DNA of 64,000 bases from Xestospongia bergquistia. Lineage: Eukaryota; Porifera; Demospongiae; Haplosclerida; Petrosiidae. The stretch covers positions 3,110,001 to 3,174,000 of the forward strand of contig OZ014413.1 in assembly GCA_963965975.1 (NCBI GenBank), given 5' to 3'. The notes under the pieces were generated by a model that saw nothing but the letters and a program-made list of their open reading frames with translations, was not told where the DNA came from and did no database searches. The position numbers and the translations under genes are program-made. Positions 21,196 through 33,375 of this stretch are shown in pieces (within the stretch, counting starts at the first letter, position 1; each line of letters starts with the position of its first letter).

Positions 21196-21680
21196 CGTCT
21201 AGGAGGTATGGGTCTCATTGATCTTGCCAGTTCTCTGTGGTTCAATATAGATAATTTGCTTAATTGACTGCTCCTCTAGTGTTCCATCAAGATGAGTTTT
21301 CCAATTGATGCTCAGATAGCAGTCGAACATTCCCAATGAAAGGGGACCTCTTTTTGGTTATCAGCTCAGCTCCTTTAGAAACATGGCTTCGATCTCCACA
21401 AAAGGAGCCTTTAGAAACATGATGTGTATTCACTATGGTTGGCATTCTCCCCTTCTTCCAGCTAATTGTGTATGTGGGAATTCATAAGAGCATGTCTTAA
21501 GTGGTACCTTTGGTGATTTAAAGTCATAACAAAACACAGAATTTTACAGCTAAAGCTCTAAAGGACATTAGCAGTAATGTTACTATTAAAATCGCCACTT
21601 TGCACCTTTGTCAGGTGAATATTATGAAATCAGTCAGCTAACATCAAAGATGCAGCCAGACTGTATATTGCTGCAAGTGA
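21196..21680 (+). mobile_element. Retroelement relic (part 2, C-terminal region)
   Basis: The plus-strand reading starts 'IRLGGMGLID', the signature that follows the reverse transcriptase in several retroelements. It continues through frame breaks to 'TKGAFRNMMCIHYGWHSP' and 'LPANCVCG', a cysteine-bearing segment known from the same protein type. Several stops and shifts make it a relic. It lies directly against the breakpoint of the transporter fragment. Confidence 0.5.
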
Positions 21681-21860
21681 GACAAGCTGAGAATTACAAC
21701 AACTGTGGGCTCTAAAATTGCCTTATGCACAAGTGCAAATAATAGTCTAAACAAACATTGCACCCCCCACCAATTTTGAAATTGGATGAATAAGCCAAAA
21801 CAGAAGACATAACAAACACACATATATTCCATGAAATAACACAACAAGTCACTAGTTCAA

Positions 21861-24800
21861 CTAAATCTCATAGTTCTTCCATTCCATGCTATCAGGAGGC
21901 TTCATCTCAACCTTCTTTTCACCCACTTCATCCCAATTAGTACTAAGTACAGTCCCTCCTGACTCCACCTATACAGGGAAATACAGATAAAGTAGTTTAT
22001 ATTTCATAGACAATCATATATAAGTCACACATAGATTTAATCAGTTACATATTAGACATTATTGAATTATTTAACAAAACATGCATCATGTTCAGTATTC
22101 AATACATAAAGACATTCCTATGTGATAGTCTGTGGATAGTTTAGAAAGGGTGGTGTTAAAACCACAATGAAAAAGGGAATGTGCAATAATGATGTTGGCT
22201 TAACAATTAGATCCCTACACTTATCCCTATATATTATATTGGAACTGCTAAAGTCTTAAGTGTAAGAGACACAGTCTGTAGTTTCTCCAAACTTGTTGCT
22301 TAGTTTAATGTATATTTAAATCTTCGTATCATAAGTTAAAATAAATTAAGGAAGACTACTGACTGTGTTTAGGATTCCTGGTTTAAGGTCTAGGGATAAG
22401 TGTATAGATTACAGCTAAATCAAAATCGTTATTTCATATTTCAAAAATAATGGTTGTCATTTAAGCATTGTTACTTAAAATAAATGTCTAATAATGAGAA
22501 CGCTAAACCTAATTGATAAGCCATTTTCTACATCAGCTGGTCCAGATACATCAAAAAGTTGACTTGATTCATAGAAAAGATAACATACTGAACATGGTTT
22601 TATAAGTATTAATTGGACTTTATAATAAGATTGTAAACTTTGTAGAACTGTTCCCACATTCCATACATTTTCCACACATTGTGGCAACTTCAATTACTCT
22701 GTCAACTTTAGTTCCATATCCATCTAGTCTCATGAAGCCAGTGTATGAAATGGGATGGTCTAGTAGTCGACTATCATATTTGTAGTATGTGGTTCTGTTA
22801 ACACAACTAAACAAACACTCTATACTACACTCAATTGCTGTAATAATTATGCATGTATGCAAATAATAGCCTATTCTAAGGAGACTTATATCAGTTATAT
22901 GTGACCTGATTTCTAAAAAGGGACCACTTCTGTCAAAACATTTGTGAAAAAACCACTGTTAAACATATCAAAAAGCAGTTTTTTATACATAGTTATACAA
23001 TAGTTATGCATAACTGTATGTATACAAAACTAAGATGGTTGAGATGTTTTAATAGTGATATACGTTCACAAATCAAGTCACAAATGTTTTGACAGAGTAG
23101 CCCCTTTTGCAAATGAGGTCATATTACGAACAAGCAAGGAATTCACATATGACAATTATTATAACAAACAAAACATTGCATGAAATAACAAAATAATAAG
23201 TCACTAGTTCATCTAAATCTCATAAATCTTCCATTTCATGCCATCAGCAGGTTTCATCTCAACCTTCTTTTGACCCATTTCATCTCAATTAGTAACAGTC
23301 CCTCCTGACTCTACCTATACAGGGAAATACAGAGAAAGTACACACAGTTTAACCAGTGATATATTAGATATGGTTGAAGTATTCACATAAATTACTTTCA
23401 GTATTCAATACACAAAACATACAATACACATATAATAATAATACATATAATACCCAAGCTCTAAAGGCTGGGCAATACAGTATACAGTATTATGATACAT
23501 GTGGTATCAAGGGAAATATATCACAGAGGTTATGAATATTGTCATAACAATCGCCACATCAGTCAAAATCTTTGCTTGTCTGTGCTGTTTTTCAAGGTTA
23601 AATACCATCTTAAAAGCTTCAAGGTGGCCTAGACTCGCTTTAGGAGATCTGTTAAAAATATGACAAAATTAACTTTATACAGAAAAAATTTAACTTGTCA
23701 GTTATTTCATCTAGAATTTCTTCCTCCAAACCTACCAAGGTATTGTTTTTATGCTAGCTACCATGAGTGTTATTAAAAGTTTAATTAAAACGGCAGTGCT
23801 ACAAACTTATCTTCCAAAATGGCTACCATAGTATAATAATAATTTATAAACACTATTTAAACTTTCTTGTACTACCCCCACATTAAATACATTCCAATAA
23901 GACAAGTTTGATAATTAAGTTTATCAATGCAAGTAATTAAGTTTAGTATAATAAAGCAACACTTTAGAAGTTTTAGCAATATTTACTAAGAGTAAGTTTA
24001 TGAAGGAACGCAACCTTTTTGCTATACAAAGGTGGAAGATATACATATATATATATATATATAGTGGAGAATATACATATTTAATTATTACACTGTAAAA
24101 ATTAATTAGTCAATTTAATCAATATATTGTTATACAGGTTACATGTAGCAAATTAGTAATCAAAACTGTGTTACCTTTACTTTTACATCATACAAAGTTT
24201 GGAAGATTCCCTCATAAACTGATCAATCATACCTGCTAAAAAAGCAGAAAAGATGAATGAAGAAAGCCAGAGAGAAAGTTGAGAGTGTTTCACGTATTAT
24301 TTACATGGATACCAAAGGATATTGTGTGATGTTGGGCTTTGAGTAATTACAAATACTACTCTAATGTAACAAGCTGCATCTTTTATTATACAACTAACTT
24401 TTTTGATAGTTGACATAGTGGTAGTTGACATTTTAAGAGATGGTATTTGGGTAGTTAATATTTTAGGAGATGGTATTGTGGGAGTTGACATTATGAGAAC
24501 TCATCAGCTACAAAAACAAAGATACCTTTTTCATAGCAAATCATGGTAAACTGTTACTGATCTCTGGTCATTGCATTAAAAATGTCATCAAGCTACAAGA
24601 CAACAGATAAAAATTGGGCTCTACTTACAAGCAATACTACTGTCTGCCTGATAATTAATGAGCTCTTTCACTATTGTACCAGAAACTCATGGTACTATTT
24701 AAAATAACATAGTAGAACTCACAAAAGACTTATTCATGGCTCTCCAAACATCTTCATTGCCTCCAGAAAATATCTGTATAAATAACTTGTTTAGAGTACC

Positions 24801-26200
24801 ATCTCCTTCTGGTTTCTCATTCTCTTCTTGCTTTTTAATATCAAGTACAATCTTATCCAAATTACGAGTGTAGTGACTGGAAGAAGGATACTTGTGTACT
24901 GTGCCATCACTGCATGACTGAATCTAAATACAGCAGACATAAATATGAGATATTTATACAAATTGAAAGTGAATAACATTTTCTATAAATGATCACTTAG
25001 AACAAGCAAGTACTCATAGTTATCATTACATAAAAAATAATTACTACATTTCACATGTGCACATGTATCAAAATAGGGACAATGTGGTAAACAAAACTTA
25101 TGAAATTATTTAATCAGAGTTGCCTGCTGAGAAATGATTATAAATTTGTGAGTGTGGTGTTTAAAATCTGTCAAATTTGTCTAAATGACAATAATCATAA
25201 AATTGGGTAAAATGGTATGCCACTAGTACATGTACCTGTAGATTACATCATGAGCCCACAGTTACAGAAATGTGGGAAGAAGAGGAGCATGAGGCTCCCA
25301 TGTAAATAATTGAAATTTCAATTATTTGCATGGGAGCCTCATGGCTGTGTCTGTAGCATAGATATACTGTATCTCTAACATAAAAGTTGAGAAAAATTTC
25401 CAGGTAGTTAGTGGTGGGCTATCTAAAAATAGTAACGTGACTAGTATGGAAAAGAGTATACACTTCAATAATTTACAGGGGAGCTTCATGATCCTCTCTT
25501 TCTGACATTATGGGCTTCTGATTACATTTACACAAGCTAATTACTATGTACCATGTAAATATACAGTAACTTTATTGCAAGTAGGTATGTTCTTCTGGTA
25601 TGTACATGATCTGTTATATAACATTACCTGACTGAGGTTGTTTTAGTTTTTGTGTTGAGATTGTTCTTTCTAATGTTTTCCATTGATCTCCTTCTTTTTT
25701 TCTCATCTTTATCGCAATCTACAATGTATAAATAAAAATATACATATTACGTACATTATTATTGTAGATGTAAAGATAAACATTGTTAAACAATCTAACA
25801 AATCATTGTATTCTCTTAGATCTGCCAAAGATGATCAGCTTGTATTTAGGAAGTTCAAAGCCATGGCAATTACAATTACTTCATTATCTTAATAACTAAA
25901 ATTAACATTAGCCATTAAATCTATCAGATATTCAATTAATTATTTTATTTTAAAAACAAAAGCTCTTATGTTCATGTAAGAAGACAAGCTATTTCTGAAG
26001 CTGTAACTCCTTAATACAATAGAAGACAGGCAACTTTTTTCAGCACTCATAAGCTTTGATCAGTCACATCCAATTCAAAGTAGTCACAGTAAAAGTAATA
26101 ACATTCATTGATTGCTGTGTGCATTGGAGGTTATTGAATGTTAATTTCATTTTATCAAAAGTCTCAAAGTCATATATAACAAAATGATTGAAGTGGGCAT

Positions 26201-26243
<43 letters not shown>

Positions 26244-28538
26244 ATTATATATATATATGGACATAAAACATGGTCTAAAACAATCTTAGGACCATCTGGT
26301 ATGCCGCGTGTGCCAAGAGGAAGACATGTGACATTAAGAGTAAAGCTCTAGTTCTATAGTAATTGCCTTTTATGTATTCTATAGCAAATCTGCCATATTG
26401 CAAGCCTATGAGTGACATATCATGATATCACAAAGCCAGGAAAATTGGACTAAATTCACCATGTCCCTTTTTTCATCAAGCAAATGGGCGTCAAGGTAGA
26501 GATTAATTTAGTAAATTATAATCCTAAGCATTTTAAAATACTTGAGATTAATTTTATACCTTTCATCTTAGCTGTTTATATACACATTTCTCACATGCTA
26601 AGTCCATATCAAGATTATACTCACTACCAAAACATAACTGAACAGACACTGCCAACTGTAATGGAAAAATAATATAATAATGTACACAATATTGGTTATG
26701 TTTTCTTATGTTTGTATTTCTGCTGTTTTCTGACAATGCATAATGCAAACCCTCTATTACTGAATGGAATAAATTATCTATAGCATATTAATAGTAATAT
26801 AACTTGAGTTATATTAGGGGTCAAACTCAAATTAAATTGAGTACATCTAGGCGACAATTATCTCTAAAAGTAGATAGGTCATTTCAAGAAGTGTGTTAGG
26901 TTTAAAGCTTTTGGAAAACCACTAGAATACAATGTGATGTAATGAGTCTTGCAATGAACACACATTGAAGAGTATGTTATATATTGATGACTATATTGGG
27001 ACTGACAATGTTATAGTGTGATAAGTGTAAAAATGAACATTCCTGTAAATCAGGATGTCTTATTGAAAGAAAAAAAACAACAAAGATTTGTGTTATCCAT
27101 ATTGTTGTTGTCAGTCATCATCTCCCTCTCTCACACACATACACAATATAATATTATATATATATATAATGTATATAAACATATTATATTTGTAAAATTG
27201 TCCTAATGTTATAGGTTATTATTGGTACCAGTATTGCTGTAATAATGTGTTTTGCCAAGTCTGAAGATTAAAGAGAGTTGGTAGAAGCTATGGGGTTTTG
27301 CTCAAAGATCTTTTTATGAGTTTTCAAGCCTACATTAGCATACCTAATTGAAAGCACTTGTGGCAGTAGTTGGGGGTTAGTGATATGCTGCTGCATAGTT
27401 TAGAATAGTACAGAACTATAACTGCCACAATATTCCAATATTTATTGAAATATATTGAATGTTGAAATATTCAAAAATATAGAAATAACAAACGGTTTAA
27501 TATTATAAGGTAATGTGGTAAATAGATTTTACAAGTATAAAGTTGTGGACTGAAGAATGTCAGAATCTATAGACTCTCAGTCACAGACGGAGACTTGTTG
27601 CCAAACCAGGAGGAAAAAGCATTTTGTAGGACTAGCTCATCTAAAAGTTAACCATAGCAGGGTTTATGTTGAGGCATGTCAAACAATGAAGGCAAAGCCA
27701 TCAAGCTATACTAGGACACTATGTGCAAGTACAGTAGTTGGGCAGCACTTCCAGTCCTGTATGCTGCTATAAAAGACACTATAAAGCAAGAACTTAGCTA
27801 CAACAGACCTTTGAAGGCATAGTGCTGCTTATTAGCTATATATGATACATTTTATAGATAGTACTTGGAGTAAATGGTGTCTCTAAACACAGTTTCTGAC
27901 TCAGGATCATACAGGTGTATTATCAGCTTTACAATTGTGTGAACTCAAAGCAGATAAACCAGTTTTCTTGACAACAGATAATGGCAGCAATATTGTTAAT
28001 GCTGCTTAACATCTAGGATGGACCTGACTTTCGTGTTTGGCTGTAACCTTCACTAAGTCATAACAAATCAATTAATGATGACCAACGATGTACTTATGCT
28101 TTAAGAGAGATTGTTAGTTCGTTTTCATCAGGTTGGAAGCGGAAACAAGTATTGACCAAAGCCCATCCCTACTAGCAACATTGAAAGTTATTAGTTGCAA
28201 TGTATGTCAGCAAATAGAAATACATGTAGATATAATAATACCACATGTCCCAAAACAATGTTAGGGCCACCTCGCACACACAATATGCCAGGCAGAATAA
28301 CAATTTCATTTATAACAGATTCTAGCACAATATTTAGGATAGAATAGAGCAATCTGTGAAAACATCACTTGTCCCATGTAGACTACAGTGTATACTGACA
28401 ACTGTCCCATGTAGACTATAGTGTATACATGTTGTCACTTACATTTTGAGACTCAAACTCAACTGTCACTTTCTTTCTCAATTCTTTTTTTATAACTATA
28501 GTAATGTACACGTCAGAGGTTGTCTGATACCAACATAT
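21861..28538 (-). CDS. SUGT1: SGT1 co-chaperone (CS and SGS domains; N-terminal exons not found)
   Basis: Minus-strand exons: 28538-28443 ('[20 protein letters not shown]', start of the CS domain), 26655-26586 ('[11 protein letters not shown]'), one missing CS exon, 25718-25628 ('[17 protein letters not shown]', end of CS), 24499-24399 (Thr/Ser/Pro linker with an internal ~30-base repeat), 24923-24723 ('[20 protein letters not shown]', '[20 protein letters not shown]', SGS domain), 21968-21861 ('[20 protein letters not shown]', TAG). By position the 24923-24723 exon comes before 24499-24399, so the linker either follows it as an alternative exon or has another role; the SGS exon joins the last exon in frame (phase 0). 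SGT1 binds HSP90 and SKP1 and stabilises NLR proteins; CS contacts HSP90, and SGS contacts LRR-containing clients and HSC70. The expected N-terminal TPR exons were not found. Confidence 0.8.
22040..22560 (+). repeat. Diverged copy of the 57-kb repeat unit and of the 56113 gene's 3' end
   Basis: 22040-22460 aligns with 57070-57830 (TTCAGTATTCAATACATAAA, GATGTTGGCTTAACAATTAG, TGTATATTTAAATCTTC). 21690-21850 aligns with 56830-56990 (CTGTGGGCT.TAAAATTGCC). At 22503-22555 the plus strand reads '[16 protein letters not shown]' and a stop, matching the C terminus of the intact 178-aa gene at 56113. This is a rearranged paralogous segment; the order of pieces differs from that at 56-58 kb. Confidence 0.65.
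22893..23128. mobile_element. Palindromic MITE (copy 2)
   Basis: Second member of the family at 19584-19848: the left arm has AAAGGGACCACTTCTGTCAA and the right arm reads back as ACAGAGTAGCCCCTTTTGC. It is within the last SUGT1 intron, between the two copies of the last exon. Confidence 0.65.
23213..23314 (-). pseudogene. Decayed second copy of the SUGT1 last exon
   Basis: It has an acceptor (CTATAG), 'VESGGTV', then loss of two codons and a TGA in place of the conserved Trp, then '[18 protein letters not shown]' and TAG. It lies between the SGS exon and the intact last exon (21968-21861). Splicing to this nearer copy would truncate the SGS domain after about ten residues; if it is used at all, it would be a regulatory alternative end. 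Confidence 0.8.
25287..25346. repeat. Near-perfect palindrome
   Basis: ATGAGGCTCCCATGTAAATA and its inverse (TATTTGCATGGGAGCCTCAT) face each other around a short AATTGAAATTTCAATT core, giving a hairpin with about 28-base arms. A degraded piece (ACAGGGGAGCTTCATGATCC) lies about 190 bases further on. It is in a SUGT1 intron and could be the core of a small foldback element. Confidence 0.75.
26200..26262. repeat. TA microsatellite
   Basis: About 60 bases of alternating TA with two interruptions, in a SUGT1 intron. Confidence 0.9.
27540..28175 (+). mobile_element. hAT-type transposase relic
   Basis: A broken plus-strand frame contains '[15 protein letters not shown]', the hAT signature around the second catalytic Asp (TTDN..NI..A), followed by a decayed Cys-His stretch and '[19 protein letters not shown]'. 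These sit in family order but in different frames with several stops. It is inside an intron of SUGT1 on the opposite strand and is not functional. Confidence 0.55.
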
Positions 28539-29365
28539 CTAAAAACAAAAAGGAATAACAATTATGAAAAAAATCATTTGAATTAATATATATGTATATA
28601 TATATGTACGGATATGTGTAAAATTATAGTAAAATCAAGCAGCAACGTAAAAATTTTTGCTCAACAATTCTACATCTACAGAATCTATTCTCCAAATAAT
28701 AAATACAAGAACAAGATTTGAGAATATGAAAATATAGCAGAACAGGACATTTTAGTCTCATGGTACCTTGTTTGAAAGTCAAGAAAATTGTTCGTAAATC
28801 ATACTTTATGCATTCCGGATATGAAAAAACTAAATTCTTTTAACTAAAGTAGAGGTTAAAAATACCACTTGTACTAAATCTATAATCTAGTAAGATATAC
28901 TCTCTTTTCTTTAACTTTAAATCCCGCAAATATTTTTATCATTAATTAATTTCAAAATTAAGAGAACTACATTTCATTATTGACACTCTAGGCAAAAGCG
29001 TGAAAAGGTTTAAATGGCCTAGTTTAGTGGATCATTACTGACTCTTACAACTAAAAGAGAAAACTCTGATACTGGTTTATACTCCAATATCTATGGTTGG
29101 TGATATATCAATCAGTTTATACAAGAGCCCACACTGATGTCATGTAGACAGAACGATAAATGCTCTTACCTTGCTTTACATGACCTAGCTGGTACTGGAA
29201 GTCTGGAACTGATGGTTCTTCTGCAGCGAAGGTTTCTCTGGCTCCGCCATGATAGAGTTCAAACACCCGTATGACCACACCTCACTAAGAATCTTCTAGT
29301 TCAAGATAAAATTATTTCAAAAATTAATTTTTTTCAATAGTTTTCTTATAAATCCTTTTTAGCTA

Positions 29366-30836
29366 TTAACTACATTTGGCCAGCCTGGAGCTGAAGTAGG
29401 ATAATCTGTGATAGAAAAGATCCATAATACAGGGGTTTTTTGTTGTTTTTTTTGTTTGTTTTTCATAGAAACACAATAGCCCAGTCAAAAGAGATGTTTT
29501 GTGAAAATCTGTATTGAAGTCACCAAGTAGGATAAGGTTAGAGAGGAGACTTGGGTTAAAAGAAGAGAGAAAATCCACTAAGAGATTGAGATCACCATCC
29601 AAGTTTGCGGGCAGATAAAATATTCCTAGAGTGAAGCTGAAGTGGTGGCAGGTGATTTGTAATGGAAGAAATTCAAGGTTGTTTGAAAGAAGAAGTAGAG
29701 GAGATACAGACAAATGTGATTTCACAAAAACAACAATGCCGCCACCATGGCGATTACAGTCTAGACGGAACTAAAGGAAATTGGGTAAAGATATTTCAAG
29801 GTAATAAAATAGAAATGAACAGAACACAGGAGCTTGAGGTCATCAAGTTTAGGGAGAAGGCCCCTGGCGTTAAAGTAAAAAACGTTTAGTGAGTTAGATG
29901 ATTGTTTGGGGGGGAGGGGAGATGTAAGTAGCGACAGCAACAGGTTGATTAAAGTTTGGGATTGGGTAAATGTTGGGTGGGGTAGAATGTTGTTTGGGTG
30001 AGTGATTGAGTGAAGATTGATTGTTGAAGAGTGGGTGTAGGGGAGTGGGCAGAGGTTTGGAGTATATAGTGGAGGCTGGAATTTGGTAAAGGAAGGATTC
30101 AACAGGGATGAGAGTGGAGTTGGGAGGAGTGGTGCCTTGTGAAGATTTGTTTTTTGGGGTAGGAAGGAGAGCCTTGGGTGTGTGAAGAGGACAATTGATG
30201 AGATTGGTAAGAAATTGAAGAAGAGGAAAAGACAAAGGATGGTAAGAGTGTTTGAAGGGTGGAAAATGTGGAGGAAACGGTAGAAGAGGACGATAAGGAG
30301 GAGGTTTCTTTATTGGTCGGTGACCATTGGCTAAAAAAGGAGCAGCAGAGGAAGATTGAGGGAGAGGATTGGAGAGAGGAGGAGGACAAGGTACAGTGAG
30401 AGTAGATGGTGAGGTTGTAGTTAATGGTAATGTAAGGGTAGAGGGAGTTGTAGAGGAGCTGGGCTCGGAAGTACGATTAGGTGTAGGAATGGAAATAGAA
30501 CTGGCAGCAGAGCAGGATAACATTTGTAGAGATGGAGTCGAGAAAATTTTGAACAGCTTTTATTTTAGAAATAATAGTAGACATTGGTTTACAGGTATTT
30601 TTAAGTTTTACAAGCCTATCTATTAGCTGAGTAATATCACTTGTTAGGACAGATACTGAGGAAAGTAGAGACTTAACACAGTAAGGACAGATGAAGGGAT
30701 AGTTAGCAGCAACAGTGGGAGAGACATTAACACATTCACTATGAGACCAGCTGGAACAAGACTCACATTCTATCATGTGGCCAGTGTCTTCTTGGGTCAA
30801 ACAAACATACATTACAACGTCTTCTCTGTCCACCAT
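29366..30836 (-). mobile_element. Non-LTR retrotransposon 5' half (CR1/L2-like), broken
   Basis: Minus-strand order: a PHD-like zinc module near the start (30836 on; 'HMIECESCSSWSHSECVNV' and 'FICPYCVKSL'), a coiled segment, a long Ser/Pro/Thr-rich region (30523-29894, in shifted frames), then an AP-type endonuclease ('FYFNARGLLPKLDDL', 'LILLGDFNTDFH'). PHD-type ORF1 proteins and this endonuclease are known from CR1/L2 elements. Frames shift between the segments, and no reverse transcriptase follows below 29366, so the 3' half is missing. It could not transpose. Confidence 0.75.
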
Positions 30837-31312
30837 TTTATTAATTTAATATTTTCTTCATATAATTATAATAAAATTTACCAAGTAGTTTTAATATATT
30901 AGTATCTACATTCATTAAAGAAGTGAAACACCAGCCATTTCAAGTGAAGTCATAAATCTACCCATATATGTACGCACTACATTGAAATGCAATGTTTGCT
31001 CTAAATGGAAAAAGAATATCATAATACAAAAAGTTATATGTAAGGATTGTTGGTTTAGACATTGTAAGATATATTGTAAACTATATAAGGTATATTATGT
31101 AATAATAGATACAACTCGATCACACAACCAGTGCATCTACTTGTGTATATATACAACTTGATTTTAGAGCAGATAGTACCACTGTTATAAACAAAGTTAT
31201 AATCATTGAAATTCCATTATAGAAATAGGAATAACACTTAAAAGATCTAATTGTACCACACAGTTCCATAATTATTGGTCTAACAGTAGAATTACTATTA
31301 ATGATTGCATAA

Positions 31313-32869
31313 CACCGTGGCGTTCAAAAGAGTTCGGCCACCCATACAGAAGTTACATTATTTGAGCTAATTGAATTAATCACAACTACACGTGTTCTGT
31401 TTCTGTGCTGTTACAGCTATTTTTGAAGAGAAAGCCATAGGGGTAGGAAAGGGGGGGGGGGCAGGGGGATGAAGCCCCCCCCCCCCCCCCCAACTTCAAA
31501 TAGTAGTTGGAGAAACTTTAGGGTAAGTAATATCCGTGTTTTAAGCTAGGGACGATGTTTATTGTCGTGTTTTTTGACAAAAACAAATAAAATAATATCT
31601 TTTATAAGTAAAGATGTCTAGTACTCTGTGTGCCCACCCCTAGCTTGATAACAGCTTCGATTCTTCATGGCATTTACTAGACCAGGTTTGTATTATCTCT
31701 GATGGTATATTCTCACAAAGATCATTTAGCATGTCCCATAATTGAGAGAGAGTTTTTGTTGGGAATTTTTCTAGTTTCCTCTCTAAATAGTCCCATACGT
31801 TCTCTACTGGGTTTAAGTCAGGAGATTGTGCTGACCATGTAGTACAATTAACTTCATTTTCATTCATCCAATCTGTAATTAGATGAGCCTTTTTGCAAGA
31901 TGCATTGTCATGCATGAAGATGTAGTCCAAACATCTTATTGACCAGGCTGATGGAATCATTGCATTTCCTAGTATTTCTAAATACAGAAATCTATCCACC
32001 TTGCCTTTGACTTGTACTAATATACCCTTTTCATTGCCAAAGATACATCCCCACACCATTACACTACCCCCACTGTGCTTTACTGTGCCCTGTATACAGT
32101 TCTCATTAAATTCTTCTGATAGTCTACGTTGTATGTACGTTCGACCATCACTATGGAAGAGATTAAACGTGACTCATCAGACCATACAACTTTAGTCCAC
32201 ATATCTTCTGTCCAGTCCCTGTGTTCCTTTGCCCATTGGAGACGTTGTTGTTTGTGTCTTGGCAGTAACAGTGGTTGCCTTCTCGATATTCTACTATTTA
32301 ATCCAGCATCTATCAGTCTTCTCTTCACTGTACATGAGGAAGCCATCACATTATCTTCCTCTTTCATATATTTTTCGGAAGAGGTGCTGTTAGTTTACAA
32401 TCTCTAATTGACTTTAATACGAGACTTCTATCTTCTCGTGTTGAAGATAATTTTGGGATGTCCAACTTGTGGTTCATCAGTTACTGACTTATTTTTCTTG
32501 TATTTTTGGATAAAATCATTTATTGTACTCTTTAGTATTTTTAATTGTTTCGCTAGAGCCCTAGATGTCAGTTTAAGTTGGTGCAAAGCTATAATTTGAC
32601 CTCTCTGGAACTGACTGGTGGGTTTTCCTCTGGGCATGTTGTGGTCAGCTTTTTTCTAATTGTTTCCAGGCACCTCTTTATAAGTCAAGGACTGTAAATA
32701 GGTTTATAACTGCTGCTCTATTTGCTCTTGTGTAAACAGCTTTCGATAGACGTAACTGAGCAGCTGTAAAATTCTGTTAAGTACTGTGCATTGTCTAAAA
32801 AAATAAGCTTAAGTACTATTTTTAATGAGAAACATGTGGGTGGCTGAAATCTTTTGAGCGCCACTGTAT
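31313..32869 (-). mobile_element. Tc1-like element with decayed DD34E transposase
   Basis: The ends are inverted repeats: GTGGCGTTCAAAAGA on the left and TCTTTTGAGCGCCAC on the right, with GGCCACCCA / GTGGGTGGC next inward. The transposase reads right to left: 'MPRGKPTSQFQRGQIIALHQ' and an HTH (32637-32428), then 'TKVVWSDES' (first Asp), 'YIFMHDNASCKKAH' (second Asp) and 'SPDLNPVENVWDYLE' (the Glu of the triad). The segments are in different frames (breaks near 32420 and 32070), so the enzyme is inactive. A G/C-tract hairpin (31441-31494) lies between the stop and the left end. Confidence 0.9.
31441..31494. repeat. G-tract/C-tract hairpin element (second copy)
   Basis: Same design and flanks as 3844-3925: GGTAGGAAAG, G run, AGGGGGATGAAG, C run, CAACTT. 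It is inserted in the 3' untranslated part of the Tc1 element, so it is younger than that insertion or was carried by it. Confidence 0.65.
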
Positions 32870-33092
32870 ATAGAAGTGATCCATAACTAAACATGGTCCT
32901 ATGGACTTACTAGCATTTTAATTTAAAAGTATGTGAGATCAGAAAGATACAAAAGTTGATCAATTTATATATTTTGTGTACTACTCATATATTGTAATAT
33001 GTTAATTCATTCCTAGACTAATACATATGCTTCTAGACATTCTAAGCATCAAATTTCTGTATAATACCTTCACTTACTAATATATTTTAGAG

Positions 33093-33285
33093 CAGATCCA
33101 TCTACAATTGATAGTTCAAGATCAGATGTACCTCCAAGATTATTGACAATTAAAACCACTTCTGAAACAGAAAAATTAATATGTAAATTTTAACACATCA
33201 AGTAAAACAATTTACATTTTAGAAGACAATGATAATTCTGATAATTCAGATGAATTTAATGATTGTGACAATTTCTTCTAAACAA
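33093..33285 (+). CDS. Candidate terminal exons of an unrecognised gene
   Basis: After TTTTAG an open frame reads 'ADPSTIDSSRSDVPPRLLTI' and ends before a gap. After a second CATTTTAG (33220) an acidic frame 'EDNDNSDNSDEFNDCDNFF' ends in TAA at 33282. Both acceptors have pyrimidine tracts, but no donor or upstream exon was found (the Tc1 element lies just upstream). It could be the 3' end of a gene cut by that insertion, or chance. Confidence 0.22.
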
Positions 33286-33375
33286 AAGGTAATTGAGTCT
33301 ATAAAAACACAATGCAGTGATTAAAAATTTGTGATAACTAACATCTGCTCTAAATTTAAAAATCTTGTAAAAACT

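Noticed and set aside
29160..29290. Minus-strand frame with ATG in strong context (MAEPEKPSLQ) and a kinase-like 'EVWSYGCL' just before it
   Set aside because: The ATG frame stops after 21 codons before the only good donor, and the kinase resemblance is too short and needs a frameshift. It may still be part of the SUGT1 first exon region, but I cannot support that.
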